From assembly GCA_001295775.1 (NCBI GenBank), contig LJIA01000022.1, positions 20,475 through 84,474 on the forward strand: DNA of 64,000 nt, given 5' to 3'. Position numbers and translations under genes: made by a program. Below the pieces are notes generated by a model. The model was not told the DNA's origin and made no database searches. It worked only from the letters and a program-made list of their open reading frames with translations. This document shows positions 27,424 through 36,933 of the stretch, piece after piece (position 1 is the first letter of the stretch; each line of letters starts with the position of its first letter). This DNA is from a beta proteobacterium AAP99. Its GTDB lineage: Bacteria > Pseudomonadota > Gammaproteobacteria > Burkholderiales > Burkholderiaceae_C.

Positions 27424-29637
27424 ATGGTCCGCCTGTTTCCGCTGACGATCTTCCTGTCGGCCTTTCTGCTGTTCCTGGTCCAACCCCTGATCGGCAAGCA
27501 AGTGGTGCCCTGGTTTGGAGGCTCGGCCGGGGTGTGGACGGTCTGCCTGGCCTTCTTTCAGCTCGTGCTGCTGGCGGGCTACGGCTACGCAGACCTGATG
27601 GGGCGCTTCGCCATCCGCCGCCAGATGCAGGTGCATCTGGGCGTCCTGCTGCTGGCGTTGCTCACGCTGCCCATCCTGGCCAACCCGGCGCTCAAACCCT
27701 TGGGCGATGAAGACCCCACCGGCCGGCTGATGTTGCTGCTGGCCGCGACCATCGGCCTGCCGTACTTCGCGGTGTCGTCCACCGGCCCCTTGATCCAGAA
27801 CTGGTTTGCCACCGTCACGCCCAAGACGGATGCGCGCCGGGAGCGGGTCTACCGCCTGTTTGCCTTGTCGAACCTGGCCTCGCTGTTTGCGCTGATGGCC
27901 TATCCCTTCGCCATCGAGCCCTTCATGCCCGTGAAGCAGCAGGCCTGGGTGTGGTCCGGGCTGTTCGTCCTGTTTGCGCTGCTCTGTGGCGCCAGCGCCG
28001 TGCTGGCCGCGCGCGCCGTGGCGGCCATGCCGCCGCCCGCACCGGTGGACCCCGACGCCTACATCACGCACGAGCCGCCCACACCCGGCCGCTACCTGCT
28101 CTGGTTCACCCTGTCCGCGCTGGGCTGCATCATGCTCGTGACGGTCAGCACGCACATCACGCAGAACGTGGCCAGCGTGCCTTTCCTGTGGATCCTGCCG
28201 CTGGCGCTTTATCTGCTGACCTTCATCCTGTGCTTTGACTCGGACCGCTGGTACCGCCGCGGCCTGTTCCAGCCGCTTCTGATGGTGCTCGTGCCCGCCA
28301 TGGCCTGGGGCCTGTTCACCAAGAACACCGTGCTGCCCTTCTGGCAGGCGGTACCGCTGTATTGCGGCGGGCTGTTTGTCATCTGCATGTTCTGCCACGG
28401 GGAGCTTTCGCGCGCCAAGCCCGAGCCCGAGTACCTCACGCGCTTCTATCTGATGATCTCGCTGGGCGGCGCGGTGGGCGGCCTGCTGGTCGGGCTGGTG
28501 GCGCCGCGCGTGTTCAACGCCTACTGGGAACTGCCACTTTCACTGCTTCTGGCCGCACTGATGCTTTTTGTGGTCATGCGCGATGAGGGCTGGGTCAAGC
28601 CGCTGTTCTCGACGCTGGTGGCCGCCACCTTCGGTTTTGCGGTCTGGTGGTGGTTCTGGCACCTGGACGCCAACCCCTTCGAAACCGAAGCCATGCGCAA
28701 TGCCGTGGTCGCGATCATCGGTCTGGCCGTGGTGGCGCTGTTCCTCGGCATCTCGCGCAGCATCTCCGGCACCGCGGCCACCCTGGGCCTGATGGCCGCG
28801 GTGATGACGGCGAGCTTCGGCTGGCAATACCGCGAGGTGTTCACGCGTGACGTGATTGCCATGGACCGCAACTTCTACGGCACGGTACGCGTGCGTCAGA
28901 GCCCGGACGGCAGCGACCGCAAGCTCACGCATGGCGTGATCCTGCATGGTCAGCAGTTTCTGGATGAGGAGCGCCGCCGCTGGCCCACCACCTATTACTC
29001 AAGCACCTCGGGCGCCGGCGTGGCGCTTGAGGCCCTGCGCCAGGCACGCAAGCGGCCGCTCAAGGTCGGGCTGATCGGCCTGGGCGTAGGGACGCTCGCC
29101 ACCTGGGGCCAGCCAGGCGATCAGTTCCGCTTCTATGAGATCAATCCGCAGGTGATCGACCTGGCCAAGCGCGATTTCACGTATCTGAAGGACTCACGCG
29201 CCACGGTCACCACGGCGCTGGGCGATGCGCGCCTCGTGCTGGAGCGCGAAGCACCGCAGGGCTTTGATTTGCTGGTGGTGGATGCCTTCACCAGTGATGC
29301 GATCCCCGTGCATCTGGTCACCAAGGAGGCCATGGCCACCTACGCACGGCAACTCGCGCCCGGTGGCATCGTGGCCTTCCACGTCTCCAACCGCTACCTG
29401 GACCTGGTGCCGGTCGTGGCGGGCATCGCGGCAGCCAACGGCATGAACACGGTGAAGATCGCCGACGAGCGGGCCGAGTGGTACCTCTCACGCACGGATT
29501 ACGTGCTGGCCACGCCGGATGTCAAGACCCTTGCGCTCAAGCCGATCGCCGAGCGGGCCGAAGCCGTGGTGCCGCGCGCCGGGTTCGCCACCTGGACGGA
29601 CGACTACAACAACCTGTTCGCGATCCTTAAGCGCTGA
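27424..29637 (+). CDS. MFS-type membrane domain fused to spermidine-synthase-like domain
   Basis: A 737-residue fusion. The first about 480 residues contain a dozen or more hydrophobic segments. The C-terminal part has a Rossmann fold like spermidine synthase: GLIGLGVGTLATWG, then YEINPQVIDLA, GDARLVLE and DAFTSDAIPVHLVT. The catalytic Asp of true spermidine synthases appears as part of DAFTSD, but substrate-specific residues cannot be judged. The ATG at 27424 has AAGG upstream; the longer frame adds a poor N terminus. Such fusions are widespread, and their product is unproven. It diverges from the RiPP operon. Confidence 0.85.
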   Translation: MVRLFPLTIFLSAFLLFLVQPLIGKQVVPWFGGSAGVWTVCLAFFQLVLLAGYGYADLMGRFAIRRQMQVHLGVLLLALLTLPILANPALKPLGDEDPTGRLMLLLAATIGLPYFAVSSTGPLIQNWFATVTPKTDARRERVYRLFALSNLASLFALMAYPFAIEPFMPVKQQAWVWSGLFVLFALLCGASAVLAARAVAAMPPPAPVDPDAYITHEPPTPGRYLLWFTLSALGCIMLVTVSTHITQNVASVPFLWILPLALYLLTFILCFDSDRWYRRGLFQPLLMVLVPAMAWGLFTKNTVLPFWQAVPLYCGGLFVICMFCHGELSRAKPEPEYLTRFYLMISLGGAVGGLLVGLVAPRVFNAYWELPLSLLLAALMLFVVMRDEGWVKPLFSTLVAATFGFAVWWWFWHLDANPFETEAMRNAVVAIIGLAVVALFLGISRSISGTAATLGLMAAVMTASFGWQYREVFTRDVIAMDRNFYGTVRVRQSPDGSDRKLTHGVILHGQQFLDEERRRWPTTYYSSTSGAGVALEALRQARKRPLKVGLIGLGVGTLATWGQPGDQFRFYEINPQVIDLAKRDFTYLKDSRATVTTALGDARLVLEREAPQGFDLLVVDAFTSDAIPVHLVTKEAMATYARQLAPGGIVAFHVSNRYLDLVPVVAGIAAANGMNTVKIADERAEWYLSRTDYVLATPDVKTLALKPIAERAEAVVPRAGFATWTDDYNNLFAILKR

Positions 29638-29649
29638 GCGGCCGCAGCG

Positions 29650-30027
29650 CTACCCACTGAACTGCACACTGCCGGGTTCATGGTCCTCGCGGGTCTGTTT
29701 GGCGTCGCGGTAGCGGCTGAAGCGGTCGCGCCCCGGCGGGAGGGTGTCTCGAAACACCTCGGTCAGACCCTGGGTGCACCAGATGCAGATCGCGGTATCG
29801 GTGCGCGTCAGGTTCTGGCAGACCGGGCAGAGCACGAAGGGCGGCAGCTTCTGGTCGCCCAGATCGGCGCCGCGCCCACGGCGGCGGGCCAGCAGACGGC
29901 GGCGCGAGCGCGTGTGCTGCACCTTCAGCGTCACCAGCGAAACGGCCAGCACGACGCCCGCGATCCCGAAGACCCAAACCGCGCTGTTGAGATCGCACCA
30001 CCACTGCACCCCAGATACACAGCTCAT
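29650..30027 (-). CDS. membrane-anchored zinc-ribbon protein
   Basis: A 125-residue protein with one membrane helix (about 17-34), a strongly basic juxtamembrane stretch with RSRRRLLARRRGR, and a zinc ribbon formed by CPVC (67-70) and CIWC spaced by about ten residues. I do not recognise a named family. GGGAG precedes the ATG. It converges on the preceding gene with a 12-base gap. The basic stretch places the ribbon in the cytoplasm by the positive-inside rule. Confidence 0.6.
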   Translation of the reverse strand: MSCVSGVQWWCDLNSAVWVFGIAGVVLAVSLVTLKVQHTRSRRRLLARRRGRGADLGDQKLPPFVLCPVCQNLTRTDTAICIWCTQGLTEVFRDTLPPGRDRFSRYRDAKQTREDHEPGSVQFSG

Positions 30028-30315
30028 CGTTCGCTCCCTGCGCGCCGCCTGGGCCGGCCGCCTCTGGGCACCGGCAGCAGCGCGATCTGCGCAGACTAGG
30101 GAGCCGGCAGGCCGCTGTCAGAACGGCGCCCGGAGTGTCAAAAACTGATACGCGCGGTTCAAGCCCTTGCAGCGCCGCGCGGGTTTCATCTGCGGCTGGA
30201 GCGGGTTCGTCTCAGGACGGGCATGCACGCTGCGGGCTGCATGGGACAATGCTCCCGGCTGTCGGCCATTCTGCGCCGCAGCTCGCATCGCCTGACCCGG
30301 CTGCTTCCTCCCACC

Positions 30316-30672
30316 ATGCAAAGCATCAGTTTTTCCGACTCCGCGCCACCGCCGACGACCGACTTCCCGCGCGAGGATCGCCGCATCTCCGGTACGCCAA
30401 TGCGCCGGACCTGGCTGTTCCACGAGGACGCCGCTTCCGGGGGCAGCTTTGGCCTCTGGGCCTGCGAGGTCGGACACTGGCGCATCGAGTTCGCACCGGA
30501 CAAGTCGGAACTGTTTCACGTGCTCGAAGGGCGCTGCGCGATCCACGACGCTCAGGGCGGCGCCAAGTTCTACGGCCCGGGCGACACCTGCGTGATTCCA
30601 GCGGGTTTCTCAGGCAGCTTCGAGGTCATCGAACCCATCCGCAAGATCTTTGCCCTGGCCCAGCGGGCCTGA
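30316..30672 (+). CDS. cupin-domain protein (DUF861 type)
   Basis: A 118-residue single-domain cupin. The first motif region reads SELFHVLEGRCAI and the second FYGPGDTCVIPAGFSGSFEV, as in the EutQ/ureidoglycine-aminohydrolase-like DUF861 group. The ATG at 30316 was chosen because the longer frame upstream is not protein-like. It is followed after 11 bases by a small membrane protein and then dut. The substrate is unknown. Confidence 0.8.
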   Translation: MQSISFSDSAPPPTTDFPREDRRISGTPMRRTWLFHEDAASGGSFGLWACEVGHWRIEFAPDKSELFHVLEGRCAIHDAQGGAKFYGPGDTCVIPAGFSGSFEVIEPIRKIFALAQRA

Positions 30673-30683
30673 GGAGGCATGTC

Positions 30684-31154
30684 ATGAACATCGACGATCT
30701 CACCCCCAAGGATGGCGATTTCGTGCGCGAAGTCGAACGCATCCAGGCGCGGATGCAAGCGCTGAACGTGGGGCAGCAGCTCACCGATGTCAGCGGCAGC
30801 GCTCGCCGGCCCGCGTCAGGCCGGCCGCGGCCCGCCGCAGCCAGCGCCTCCGGTCCGCCGACGGCACCGCAGCCTGCTGCGCTAGCCGCGCAGAACGCGG
30901 GGGCCCGCGCAGTAATGAGCGGCGACAAGCCGCCGCTCACGCGCGCCGAAGCCGAGGCCCTGCTCAACGCCATGAGAAGTGGCGAGGTCGATGTACGCCA
31001 GTGGTTCAAGACGCCGATGGGCGTTGCCGTGCTTGTCGGCGGCTCGCTGTTTGGAGCGGGCGTGCTGTCCCTAATCCTGGACCTGCCCTACTTCCTGGCG
31101 CTGGCGATCATCGGCGGCATTGCCTTCAGTGTGCTCAACCCCAAGAAGAAGTGA
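30684..31154 (+). CDS. small membrane protein, unknown
   Basis: A 156-residue protein with a helical N terminus, a Pro/Ala/Ser-rich linker (about 37-75), a charged helix ([20 protein letters not shown]) and a C-terminal pair of hydrophobic segments (about 110-150) ending in PKKK. GAGGAGG lies well placed before the ATG. No family recognised. It is between the cupin and dut genes with short gaps, so likely co-transcribed. Confidence 0.65.
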   Translation: MNIDDLTPKDGDFVREVERIQARMQALNVGQQLTDVSGSARRPASGRPRPAAASASGPPTAPQPAALAAQNAGARAVMSGDKPPLTRAEAEALLNAMRSGEVDVRQWFKTPMGVAVLVGGSLFGAGVLSLILDLPYFLALAIIGGIAFSVLNPKKK

Positions 31155-31164
31155 GTTCTCAGCC

Positions 31165-31614
31165 GTGATCCAATTGGACGTCCAGATCCTCGATGAACGC
31201 CTGCGCCAGGCATTGCCCGAATACGCGACCGCCGGTGCCGCCGGTCTGGACCTGCGCGCAGCCATCGACGCGCCGCTGGTCATCGAACCCGGCAGCACGC
31301 ACCTGATTCCCACCGGTCTGGCCATCCACATCGGCGACCCCGGCTACTGCGCGATGATCCTTCCGCGTTCCGGCCTCGGCCACAAGCACGGCATCGTGCT
31401 GGGCAATCTCGTCGGCCTGATCGACAGCGACTACCAGGGCCAGCTCATGGTCAGCACCTGGAACCGCGGGCAGACGGCCTTCACACTCAATCCACTGGAT
31501 CGTCTGGCGCAGCTGGTGATCGTGCCGGTCATGCAGGTGAAGCTGAATGTCGTGGAGGCGTTTGCTGCGTCCGAGCGCGGCGCGGGTGGCTTTGGTTCGA
31601 CCGGCCGCGGTTAA
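31165..31614 (+). CDS. dut: dUTP diphosphatase Dut
   Basis: A 149-residue trimeric dUTPase that hydrolyses dUTP to dUMP, keeping uracil out of DNA and supplying dTMP synthesis. All five motifs are visible: [40 protein letters not shown] and the C-terminal GFGSTG. A GTG start at 31165 fits the family length (E. coli 151); an upstream ATG at 31120 lies inside the previous gene. It starts 10 bases after that gene. Confidence 0.95.
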   Translation: MIQLDVQILDERLRQALPEYATAGAAGLDLRAAIDAPLVIEPGSTHLIPTGLAIHIGDPGYCAMILPRSGLGHKHGIVLGNLVGLIDSDYQGQLMVSTWNRGQTAFTLNPLDRLAQLVIVPVMQVKLNVVEAFAASERGAGGFGSTGRG

Positions 31615-31850
31615 GGTTCAATTTCGGACACTTTTTTGTTTTGACAAAATTCGACTGAGGTCGGCTTCTAATGTGCGGAAAGTCAATCTCATTCAATTGA
31701 AAATAAGTCAATTTCGGTCATTTCCACTTACGTTGCAGGCTGCGGATCTCAGATACAACTCGCAGGTTCCGTTACGTTTGAAACGATTCGAAGGCGCTCG
31801 CGCTGCGCCCTGACCCGTTCAATGGGGACATCCAACTTCAGGGAGTGCCC
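31615..31850. other. AT-rich intergenic region before the glycine-zipper gene
   Basis: No gene seen. Composition is much richer in A and T than the flanks. TTGACA at 31641-31646 is a perfect -35 element, but the best -10 candidates (TTCTAA at 31666, spacing 19; TAATGT at 31669, spacing 22) are poorly spaced. A promoter is likely somewhere here. Confidence 0.35.
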
Positions 31851-32537
31851 ATGAGCACCGTCGAATCCGCAGCGCCGATCCGTTCTTCGATCCACCCCGT
31901 CATGTGGGTGGCTGCCGGAAGTGTCATTCTGCTGAGCCTGACCGGTGTTGCCGCGATGACCGGCTTGCTGCCCACCGGCCAGGCCCGTTCCGGTGAAGCC
32001 GGTGCGTCGGCGCTCGCTGCCTCCAGCGGTTCGGCAGCGTCCGCGGCGCAGCGCCAAGGTGTGGTGGGTGACAACCCTGCCAACCACACCGCAGAAGCCA
32101 CGGCCATGAGCAAGCAGCCGCCGCGCCAGGTTGGAGGCCCCGCCGCGCGCAGCAGCAGCGCACCCGCGCAGACGACGGACGCGTCCGGGCCGGTTGCAGC
32201 GCGCAACGAAGGCACCATCGAATCCATCCGCACGGTGACCCGCAAGGGCGACGCCAGCGGTGTGGGTGCCGTGGCCGGCGGCGTACTCGGCGCGGTGGTG
32301 GGCAACCAGTTCGGCAAAGGCGACGGCCGCAAGGCGATGACGGTCGTCGGTGCGGCCGGCGGCGCCTTGGCGGGCAATGAGATCGAAAAGCAGCGCAACA
32401 GCACCACGCACGTGGAAGTGGCGGTACGGATGAATGACGGCAGCCGCCGCGTGCTCGCCCTGGCCGCGCAGAATGGCTGGCGCGTAGGCGATCGAGTGCG
32501 CATCGACGGCAACGGCAAGCTGGCCAGCGCGGGTTGA
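31851..32537 (+). CDS. glycine-zipper 2TM outer-membrane-type protein
   Basis: A 228-residue protein. One N-terminal hydrophobic segment (about 18-40) is followed by a low-complexity Ala/Ser/Gln stretch, then a glycine-zipper pair (GVGAVAGGVLGAVVGNQFG and VVGAAGGALAGNEIEKQ), and a small beta domain ending in VRIDGNGKLA. The layout matches Rickettsia 17-kDa antigen/SlyB-like glycine-zipper proteins found in the envelope. GGGAG precedes the ATG. The 236 bases upstream are AT-rich and hold TTGACA at 31641-31646, but no clear -10. A strong terminator follows. Confidence 0.75.
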   Translation: MSTVESAAPIRSSIHPVMWVAAGSVILLSLTGVAAMTGLLPTGQARSGEAGASALAASSGSAASAAQRQGVVGDNPANHTAEATAMSKQPPRQVGGPAARSSSAPAQTTDASGPVAARNEGTIESIRTVTRKGDASGVGAVAGGVLGAVVGNQFGKGDGRKAMTVVGAAGGALAGNEIEKQRNSTTHVEVAVRMNDGSRRVLALAAQNGWRVGDRVRIDGNGKLASAG

Positions 32538-32582
32538 GGGCGACCGGTCGGGTTGCACGCCGTCCCGCGTTCCGGCGCCTGC

Positions 32583-32616
32583 AAAGCAGAACGGGCCCGC
32601 GGGCCCGTTCTGCTTT
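32583..32616. terminator. bidirectional terminator, perfect 34-base palindrome
   Basis: AAAGCAGAACGGGCCCG and its exact complement CGGGCCCGTTCTGCTTT are adjacent with no extra loop bases, so the hairpin has A-run and T-run ends on both strands. It lies between the convergent glycine-zipper and fccB genes and can serve both. Confidence 0.9.
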
Positions 32617-32639
32617 CTTGCCTAGGACTGCGGCTGCGC

Positions 32640-33938
32640 TCAGGTCAGCATGTCATTCCAGATGGTCTGCGCCCAACTCCAGGCATAGACGCCCTCAAGC
32701 TCATTGGCCTCGCTGGACAGCGCCGGACCTTGGGCGATGGGCAGCGCAACCATGGTCTTCTGCGCGCTGTCATAGCGGTGCACGCTGGCCACGTGGACCA
32801 CGCGCTTGTCGTCAATGAAGCTGTAGCAGGTGTTGGCCATGGTCAGCGGCGCCGGCGTACGGCCGTTCATCATCTCCACAATCCCTGCGGCCGCCGCCTT
32901 GCCGTGCTGGTTGGCCATGTGGCCGCTCTTGGGCATGGCTGGTGCAGCGAGCAGGGCATCGCCGATGACATGGATGTCCTTCTGCGCGGTGGATTCCATG
33001 GAGGTCCAGTCCACCTGGCACCAGCGGTTGTTGGCGTTGATCAGCCCGGCGCGCTGCGCAATGTCGCCGGCGCGCTGCGGCGGCACGATGTTGAGCACAT
33101 CGGCCTTCAGCTTGTCGCCCACATCGCTGATGATGGTGCTGCCCGTGGCATCCAGCTCGCTGGCGTTCCAGTTCGGTCGGTACTCGATCAGACCCTTGTA
33201 GTCGTTGTTCCAGGCGCGCATGAACAGGCCCTTCTTGGACTGCACGTCTTCATTGGCGTCCAGGATGATGACCTTGCTCTTGGGCTTGTTGTTCTTGAAG
33301 TACCAGGCCACCTGGCAGGCACGTTCGTACGGGCCGGGCGGGCAGCGGTAGGGCGCCCGCGGGATCGTGATGGCGTACACGCCGCCATCGGGCATGTCCT
33401 CAAGCTGCTTGCGCAAGGCCACGGTCTGCGGGCCGGCCTTCCAGGCGTGCAGGAAGCGCTCCTGCGCCTTCGCGTCCAGGCCCTTGATCTGATCAAACAG
33501 GAAATCCACACCCGGGGCGACGACCAGCTTGTCGTAGCGCAGATCCTGGATCTTGCGCAGCTGCAGCGTCTTCTTGACTGGGTCGACGCCGGTGACTTCA
33601 TCGATGATGACCTGCACGCCGTATTCGCGCAGGCCCCAGTAGTCGCGCGTCACATCCTCGATTTTTCGGCTGCCGCCGATCACAAGGTTCGAGATCGGGC
33701 AGGAAACAAACTGCGGACTGCGCTCCACGAGCGTCACGTCGATCGCGCCGCCCGACCACATGCGGATGTACTTGGCAGCGGTGGCGCCGCCATAACCAGC
33801 ACCGACCACGATCACGCGGCCGAGCTTTTTCTGCGGCGCGGCGGCCTGCTGTTCGGTGGCCGCACAACCGGCGAGCGTGAGCGCGCTGCCTGCGCCGAGC
33901 GCCTTGAGCAGGTCGCGGCGATTCAGTTGAGTCTTCAT
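32640..33938 (-). CDS. fccB: flavocytochrome c sulfide dehydrogenase flavoprotein subunit
   Basis: A 432-residue FAD protein that oxidises sulfide (to sulfur or polysulfide) and passes electrons to a c-type cytochrome. The N terminus has a Tat motif NRRDLLK followed by LAGC at 22-25, a possible lipobox. The dinucleotide fold is VIVVGAGYGGATAAKYIR. Cysteines fit the family: FVSCPISNLVIGG (FAD-linking position), PYRCPPGPYERA and NTCYSFID (redox disulfide). GDALLAAPAMPKSGHMAN is the second FAD motif. It follows the cytochrome gene by 13 bases. SoxF is the close alternative name. Confidence 0.9.
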   Translation of the reverse strand: MKTQLNRRDLLKALGAGSALTLAGCAATEQQAAAPQKKLGRVIVVGAGYGGATAAKYIRMWSGGAIDVTLVERSPQFVSCPISNLVIGGSRKIEDVTRDYWGLREYGVQVIIDEVTGVDPVKKTLQLRKIQDLRYDKLVVAPGVDFLFDQIKGLDAKAQERFLHAWKAGPQTVALRKQLEDMPDGGVYAITIPRAPYRCPPGPYERACQVAWYFKNNKPKSKVIILDANEDVQSKKGLFMRAWNNDYKGLIEYRPNWNASELDATGSTIISDVGDKLKADVLNIVPPQRAGDIAQRAGLINANNRWCQVDWTSMESTAQKDIHVIGDALLAAPAMPKSGHMANQHGKAAAAGIVEMMNGRTPAPLTMANTCYSFIDDKRVVHVASVHRYDSAQKTMVALPIAQGPALSSEANELEGVYAWSWAQTIWNDMLT

Positions 33939-33951
33939 GGTGCCCCTGCCT

Positions 33952-34329
33952 TCAGTTCTTGATCTTCGAGAAGTGGTCGGCGATCAGCGCGATCTGGTCG
34001 TCGGTGTATCCCTTGGCGAGCTGATGCATGATCGTCGCGGGGCGCTGGCCGTCACGGAAGGCGCGCATCTGGGCAATGATGTAGTCGCGATTCTGCCCGG
34101 CGAGATTCGGCATGCCGCCGACGGCCTTGCCCTTCGTGCCATGGCAGTTGGCGCAGTTGGCAGCAAGGTAGGCGGCATTTGTGGTGGTGGTCACCACCGG
34201 CGCCGCGGTGGGCGCGGCACCGGGAGCAGGTGCAGGCGTTGGTGCCTGGGCCAAGGCGGGCATTGCCCAAGCCGCCGCGAGCAGGGCGCCGAGGGCGAGT
34301 GCCCTTCGTGCCGGAACAGCAAACGTCAT
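33952..34329 (-). CDS. monohaem class I cytochrome c, FccA/SoxE-like
   Basis: A 125-residue periplasmic cytochrome. A signal peptide (about 1-28, ending ALA) is followed by a Pro/Ala linker, one haem site CANCH (59-63), GGMPNLAGQ and a later Met in TIMHQLAKGY, the probable sixth ligand. AAGGAG precedes the ATG at 34329. It lies directly upstream of fccB on the same strand, so it is the electron acceptor subunit or partner. Chromatium FccA is dihaem; a single haem resembles the forms in other sulfide oxidisers. Confidence 0.88.
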   Translation of the reverse strand: MTFAVPARRALALGALLAAAWAMPALAQAPTPAPAPGAAPTAAPVVTTTTNAAYLAANCANCHGTKGKAVGGMPNLAGQNRDYIIAQMRAFRDGQRPATIMHQLAKGYTDDQIALIADHFSKIKN

Positions 34330-34466
34330 TGAAGTCTCCTTGTTGTTTCCCCTGGGGGTGAGCAGTTCGGCCAAGCAGTGTGCGTTGCGGCGCATCGCGC
34401 ACCTCGCTGGCCGGGCGCCGCAGAACGTGCGCGGCAAGCCCTGCTCCGGTTGATTGTGCGCAAAAG

Positions 34467-34496
34467 CAATGGGCGCGACAAGCGCCGCGCCCATTG
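34467..34496. terminator. hairpin downstream of clpA
   Basis: An 11-bp perfect stem CAATGGGCGCG/CGCGCCCATTG with an 8-base loop lies 43 bases after the clpA stop. No long T-run follows on the minus strand (GC-rich, then TTTTG), so it may be a weak or processed end. Confidence 0.55.
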
Positions 34497-34539
34497 TGTC
34501 TAACCCGCGGGCGGCACTTATGCGCCGCCCACGCAGTGC

Positions 34540-36849
34540 TTATTCCACCGTCGCCGTGTCCTCAGGATCAGGCAGGGGTGTGGCCGGCGGTGGACCGTCG
34601 TCGAACATCAGGCGCACCTTGTCCTCGTCATCAAGATCCACCGTCACCTTGCCCCCAGTGACGAGCTTGCCAAAGAGCAACTCGTCGGCCAGCGCACGCC
34701 GGATGGTGTCTTGGATCAGACGTTGCATCGGTCGGGCGCCCATCAGCGGGTCAAAGCCCTTCTTGGCCAGGTGCTTGCGCAGGTTGTCGGTGAAGATGGC
34801 CTCCACCTTCTTGCTATGCAGCTGGTCTTCGAGCGCGATCAGGAACTTGTCGACCACGCGCAGGATGATTTCCTCGTTCAGCGCACGGAAGCTGATAATA
34901 CCGTCCAGACGGTTGCGGAACTCGGGCGTGAACATGCGCTTGATGTCGCCCATCTCATCACCGCTCTCACGCTTGGTCGTGAAGCCGATGGTGGACTTGT
35001 TCATCGTCTCGGCGCCGGCGTTGGTCGTCATGACGACGATCACATTGCGGAAATCCGCCTTGCGTCCGTTGTTGTCCGTCAGCGTGCCATGGTCCATGAC
35101 TTGCAGGAGCACGTTGAAGATGTCCGGGTGTGCCTTCTCGATTTCGTCGAGCAGCAGAACACAGTGCGGTTTCTTGGTCACCGCCTCGGTCAGCAGGCCG
35201 CCCTGGTCGAAGCCCACATAGCCCGGTGGCGCGCCAATCAAGCGGCTCACTGCGTGGCGCTCCATGTATTCGGACATGTCAAAGCGCACCAGCTCGATGC
35301 CCAGCGTGAAGGCGAGTTGCTTGGCGACCTCGGTCTTGCCCACGCCCGTAGGGCCGCTGAACAGGAAGGCGCCAATCGGCTTGTCCGGCTTGCCTAGGCC
35401 CGAGCGCGCCATCTTGATACTGGCAGCCAGCGCTTCGATCGCTGCATCCTGGCCGAAGACAGTGGCTTTGAGATCGCGCTCGAGTGTCTGAAGCTTGGAG
35501 CGGTCATCGCTCGAGACAGAGGCCGGCGGAATGCGCGCGATCTTCGAGATGATGTCCTCGATCTCGTTCTTGCCGATTGTCTTCTTGCGCTTGCTCTGCG
35601 GCAGGATGCGTTGCGCGGCGCCTGCCTCATCGATCACGTCAATGGCTTTGTCGGGAAGGTGGCGGTCGTTGATGTACTTGGCTGAGAGCTCGGCGGCAGA
35701 AGACAGTGCGTCCTTGCTGTACTTCACCCCGTGGTGCTCTTCAAAGCGCGTCTTCAGGCCACGCAGGATTTCAATTGTCTGCTCGATGGACGGCTCGTTC
35801 ACGTCGATCTTCTGGAAGCGGCGGGAGAGCGCGTGATCTTTCTCGAAGATGCCGCGGTACTCGGTGTAGGTCGTCGCGCCGATGCACTTGAGCTGGCCGG
35901 AGGACAGCGCTGGCTTGAGCAGGTTGCTGGCGTCCAGCGTGCCGCCTGAGGCTGCGCCCGCGCCAATCAGTGTGTGGATCTCGTCGATGAACAGCACGCT
36001 GTTCTTGGTTTCCTTGAGCTGCTTGAGCACAGCCTTCAGGCGCTGCTCGAAGTCACCGCGGTACTTGGTGCCGGCCAGCAGCGAGCCCATGTCCAGCGAG
36101 TAGACCGTCATGTCGGCAAGGATTTCGGGCACGTCCTTCTGAACGACGCGCCAGGCGAGACCTTCTGCAATGGCAGTCTTGCCCACGCCCGCTTCGCCCA
36201 CCAGCAAGGGGTTGTTCTTGCGGCGGCGGCAAAGCACCTGGATGACGCGCTCGACTTCGGACTCGCGGCCGATCAGCGGGTCGATGCGACCGTCGACCGC
36301 GGCCTTGTTCAGGTTCTGGGTGTATTGCTCAAGCGGGCTGGCCTGCTTTTCGGCCTGCTCGCCTTGCTCTTCGTTCTCGTTGCGCTTGCTGCCCGCGGCT
36401 TCTTCCTGTGGCGTCTTGGTGATGCCGTGACTGATGAAGTTCACCACGTCCAGACGGGTGATGCCCTGCTGGTGCAGGAAGTAGACGGCGTGCGAGTCCT
36501 TCTCGCCGAAGATCGCCACCAACACATTGGCGCCCGTGACTTCCTTCTTGCCGTTTCCGGTGGACTGAACGTGCATGATGGCGCGCTGGATCACGCGCTG
36601 AAAGCCGAGGGTGGGCTGAGTGTCGGCTTCCTCGGTACCTGGAATGACCGGTGTGTTGTCCTTGATGAAATTCGTGAGCTGCTTGCGAAGATCTTCGATG
36701 TTCGCAGCGCAAGCCTTCAGCACCTCAGAGGCGGAAGGGTTGTCGAGCAGGGCGAGCAGCAGGTGCTCGACCGTGATGAACTCGTGACGGTTCGCTCGCG
36801 CATCCACAAAGGCGGCGTGCAGACTGACTTCCAATTCCTGCGCAATCAT
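34540..36849 (-). CDS. clpA: ATP-dependent Clp protease ATP-binding subunit ClpA
   Basis: A 769-residue Hsp100 unfoldase that feeds proteins to ClpP. The Clp-N domain (MIAQELEVSLHAAFVDARAN) is followed by D1 with GEAGVGKTAIAEGLAW and D2 with GPTGVGKTEVAKQLAF. A ClpP-docking IGF loop lies in NKSTIGFTTKRE. The C terminus carries an acidic Pro-rich tail. It lies 84 bases downstream of clpS on the same strand, as in most proteobacteria, and N-end-rule substrates are delivered by ClpS. Length fits ClpA (758 in E. coli). Confidence 0.97.
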   Translation of the reverse strand: MIAQELEVSLHAAFVDARANRHEFITVEHLLLALLDNPSASEVLKACAANIEDLRKQLTNFIKDNTPVIPGTEEADTQPTLGFQRVIQRAIMHVQSTGNGKKEVTGANVLVAIFGEKDSHAVYFLHQQGITRLDVVNFISHGITKTPQEEAAGSKRNENEEQGEQAEKQASPLEQYTQNLNKAAVDGRIDPLIGRESEVERVIQVLCRRRKNNPLLVGEAGVGKTAIAEGLAWRVVQKDVPEILADMTVYSLDMGSLLAGTKYRGDFEQRLKAVLKQLKETKNSVLFIDEIHTLIGAGAASGGTLDASNLLKPALSSGQLKCIGATTYTEYRGIFEKDHALSRRFQKIDVNEPSIEQTIEILRGLKTRFEEHHGVKYSKDALSSAAELSAKYINDRHLPDKAIDVIDEAGAAQRILPQSKRKKTIGKNEIEDIISKIARIPPASVSSDDRSKLQTLERDLKATVFGQDAAIEALAASIKMARSGLGKPDKPIGAFLFSGPTGVGKTEVAKQLAFTLGIELVRFDMSEYMERHAVSRLIGAPPGYVGFDQGGLLTEAVTKKPHCVLLLDEIEKAHPDIFNVLLQVMDHGTLTDNNGRKADFRNVIVVMTTNAGAETMNKSTIGFTTKRESGDEMGDIKRMFTPEFRNRLDGIISFRALNEEIILRVVDKFLIALEDQLHSKKVEAIFTDNLRKHLAKKGFDPLMGARPMQRLIQDTIRRALADELLFGKLVTGGKVTVDLDDEDKVRLMFDDGPPPATPLPDPEDTATVE

Positions 36850-36933
36850 TGCAACTCCTGAGGCTCAAGCGCCCGCATCGTCTGCAGGTGAGGTGTCCTA
36901 AGCAAGGTTCAAGCCGCCTCTCCAGAAAAGTGT

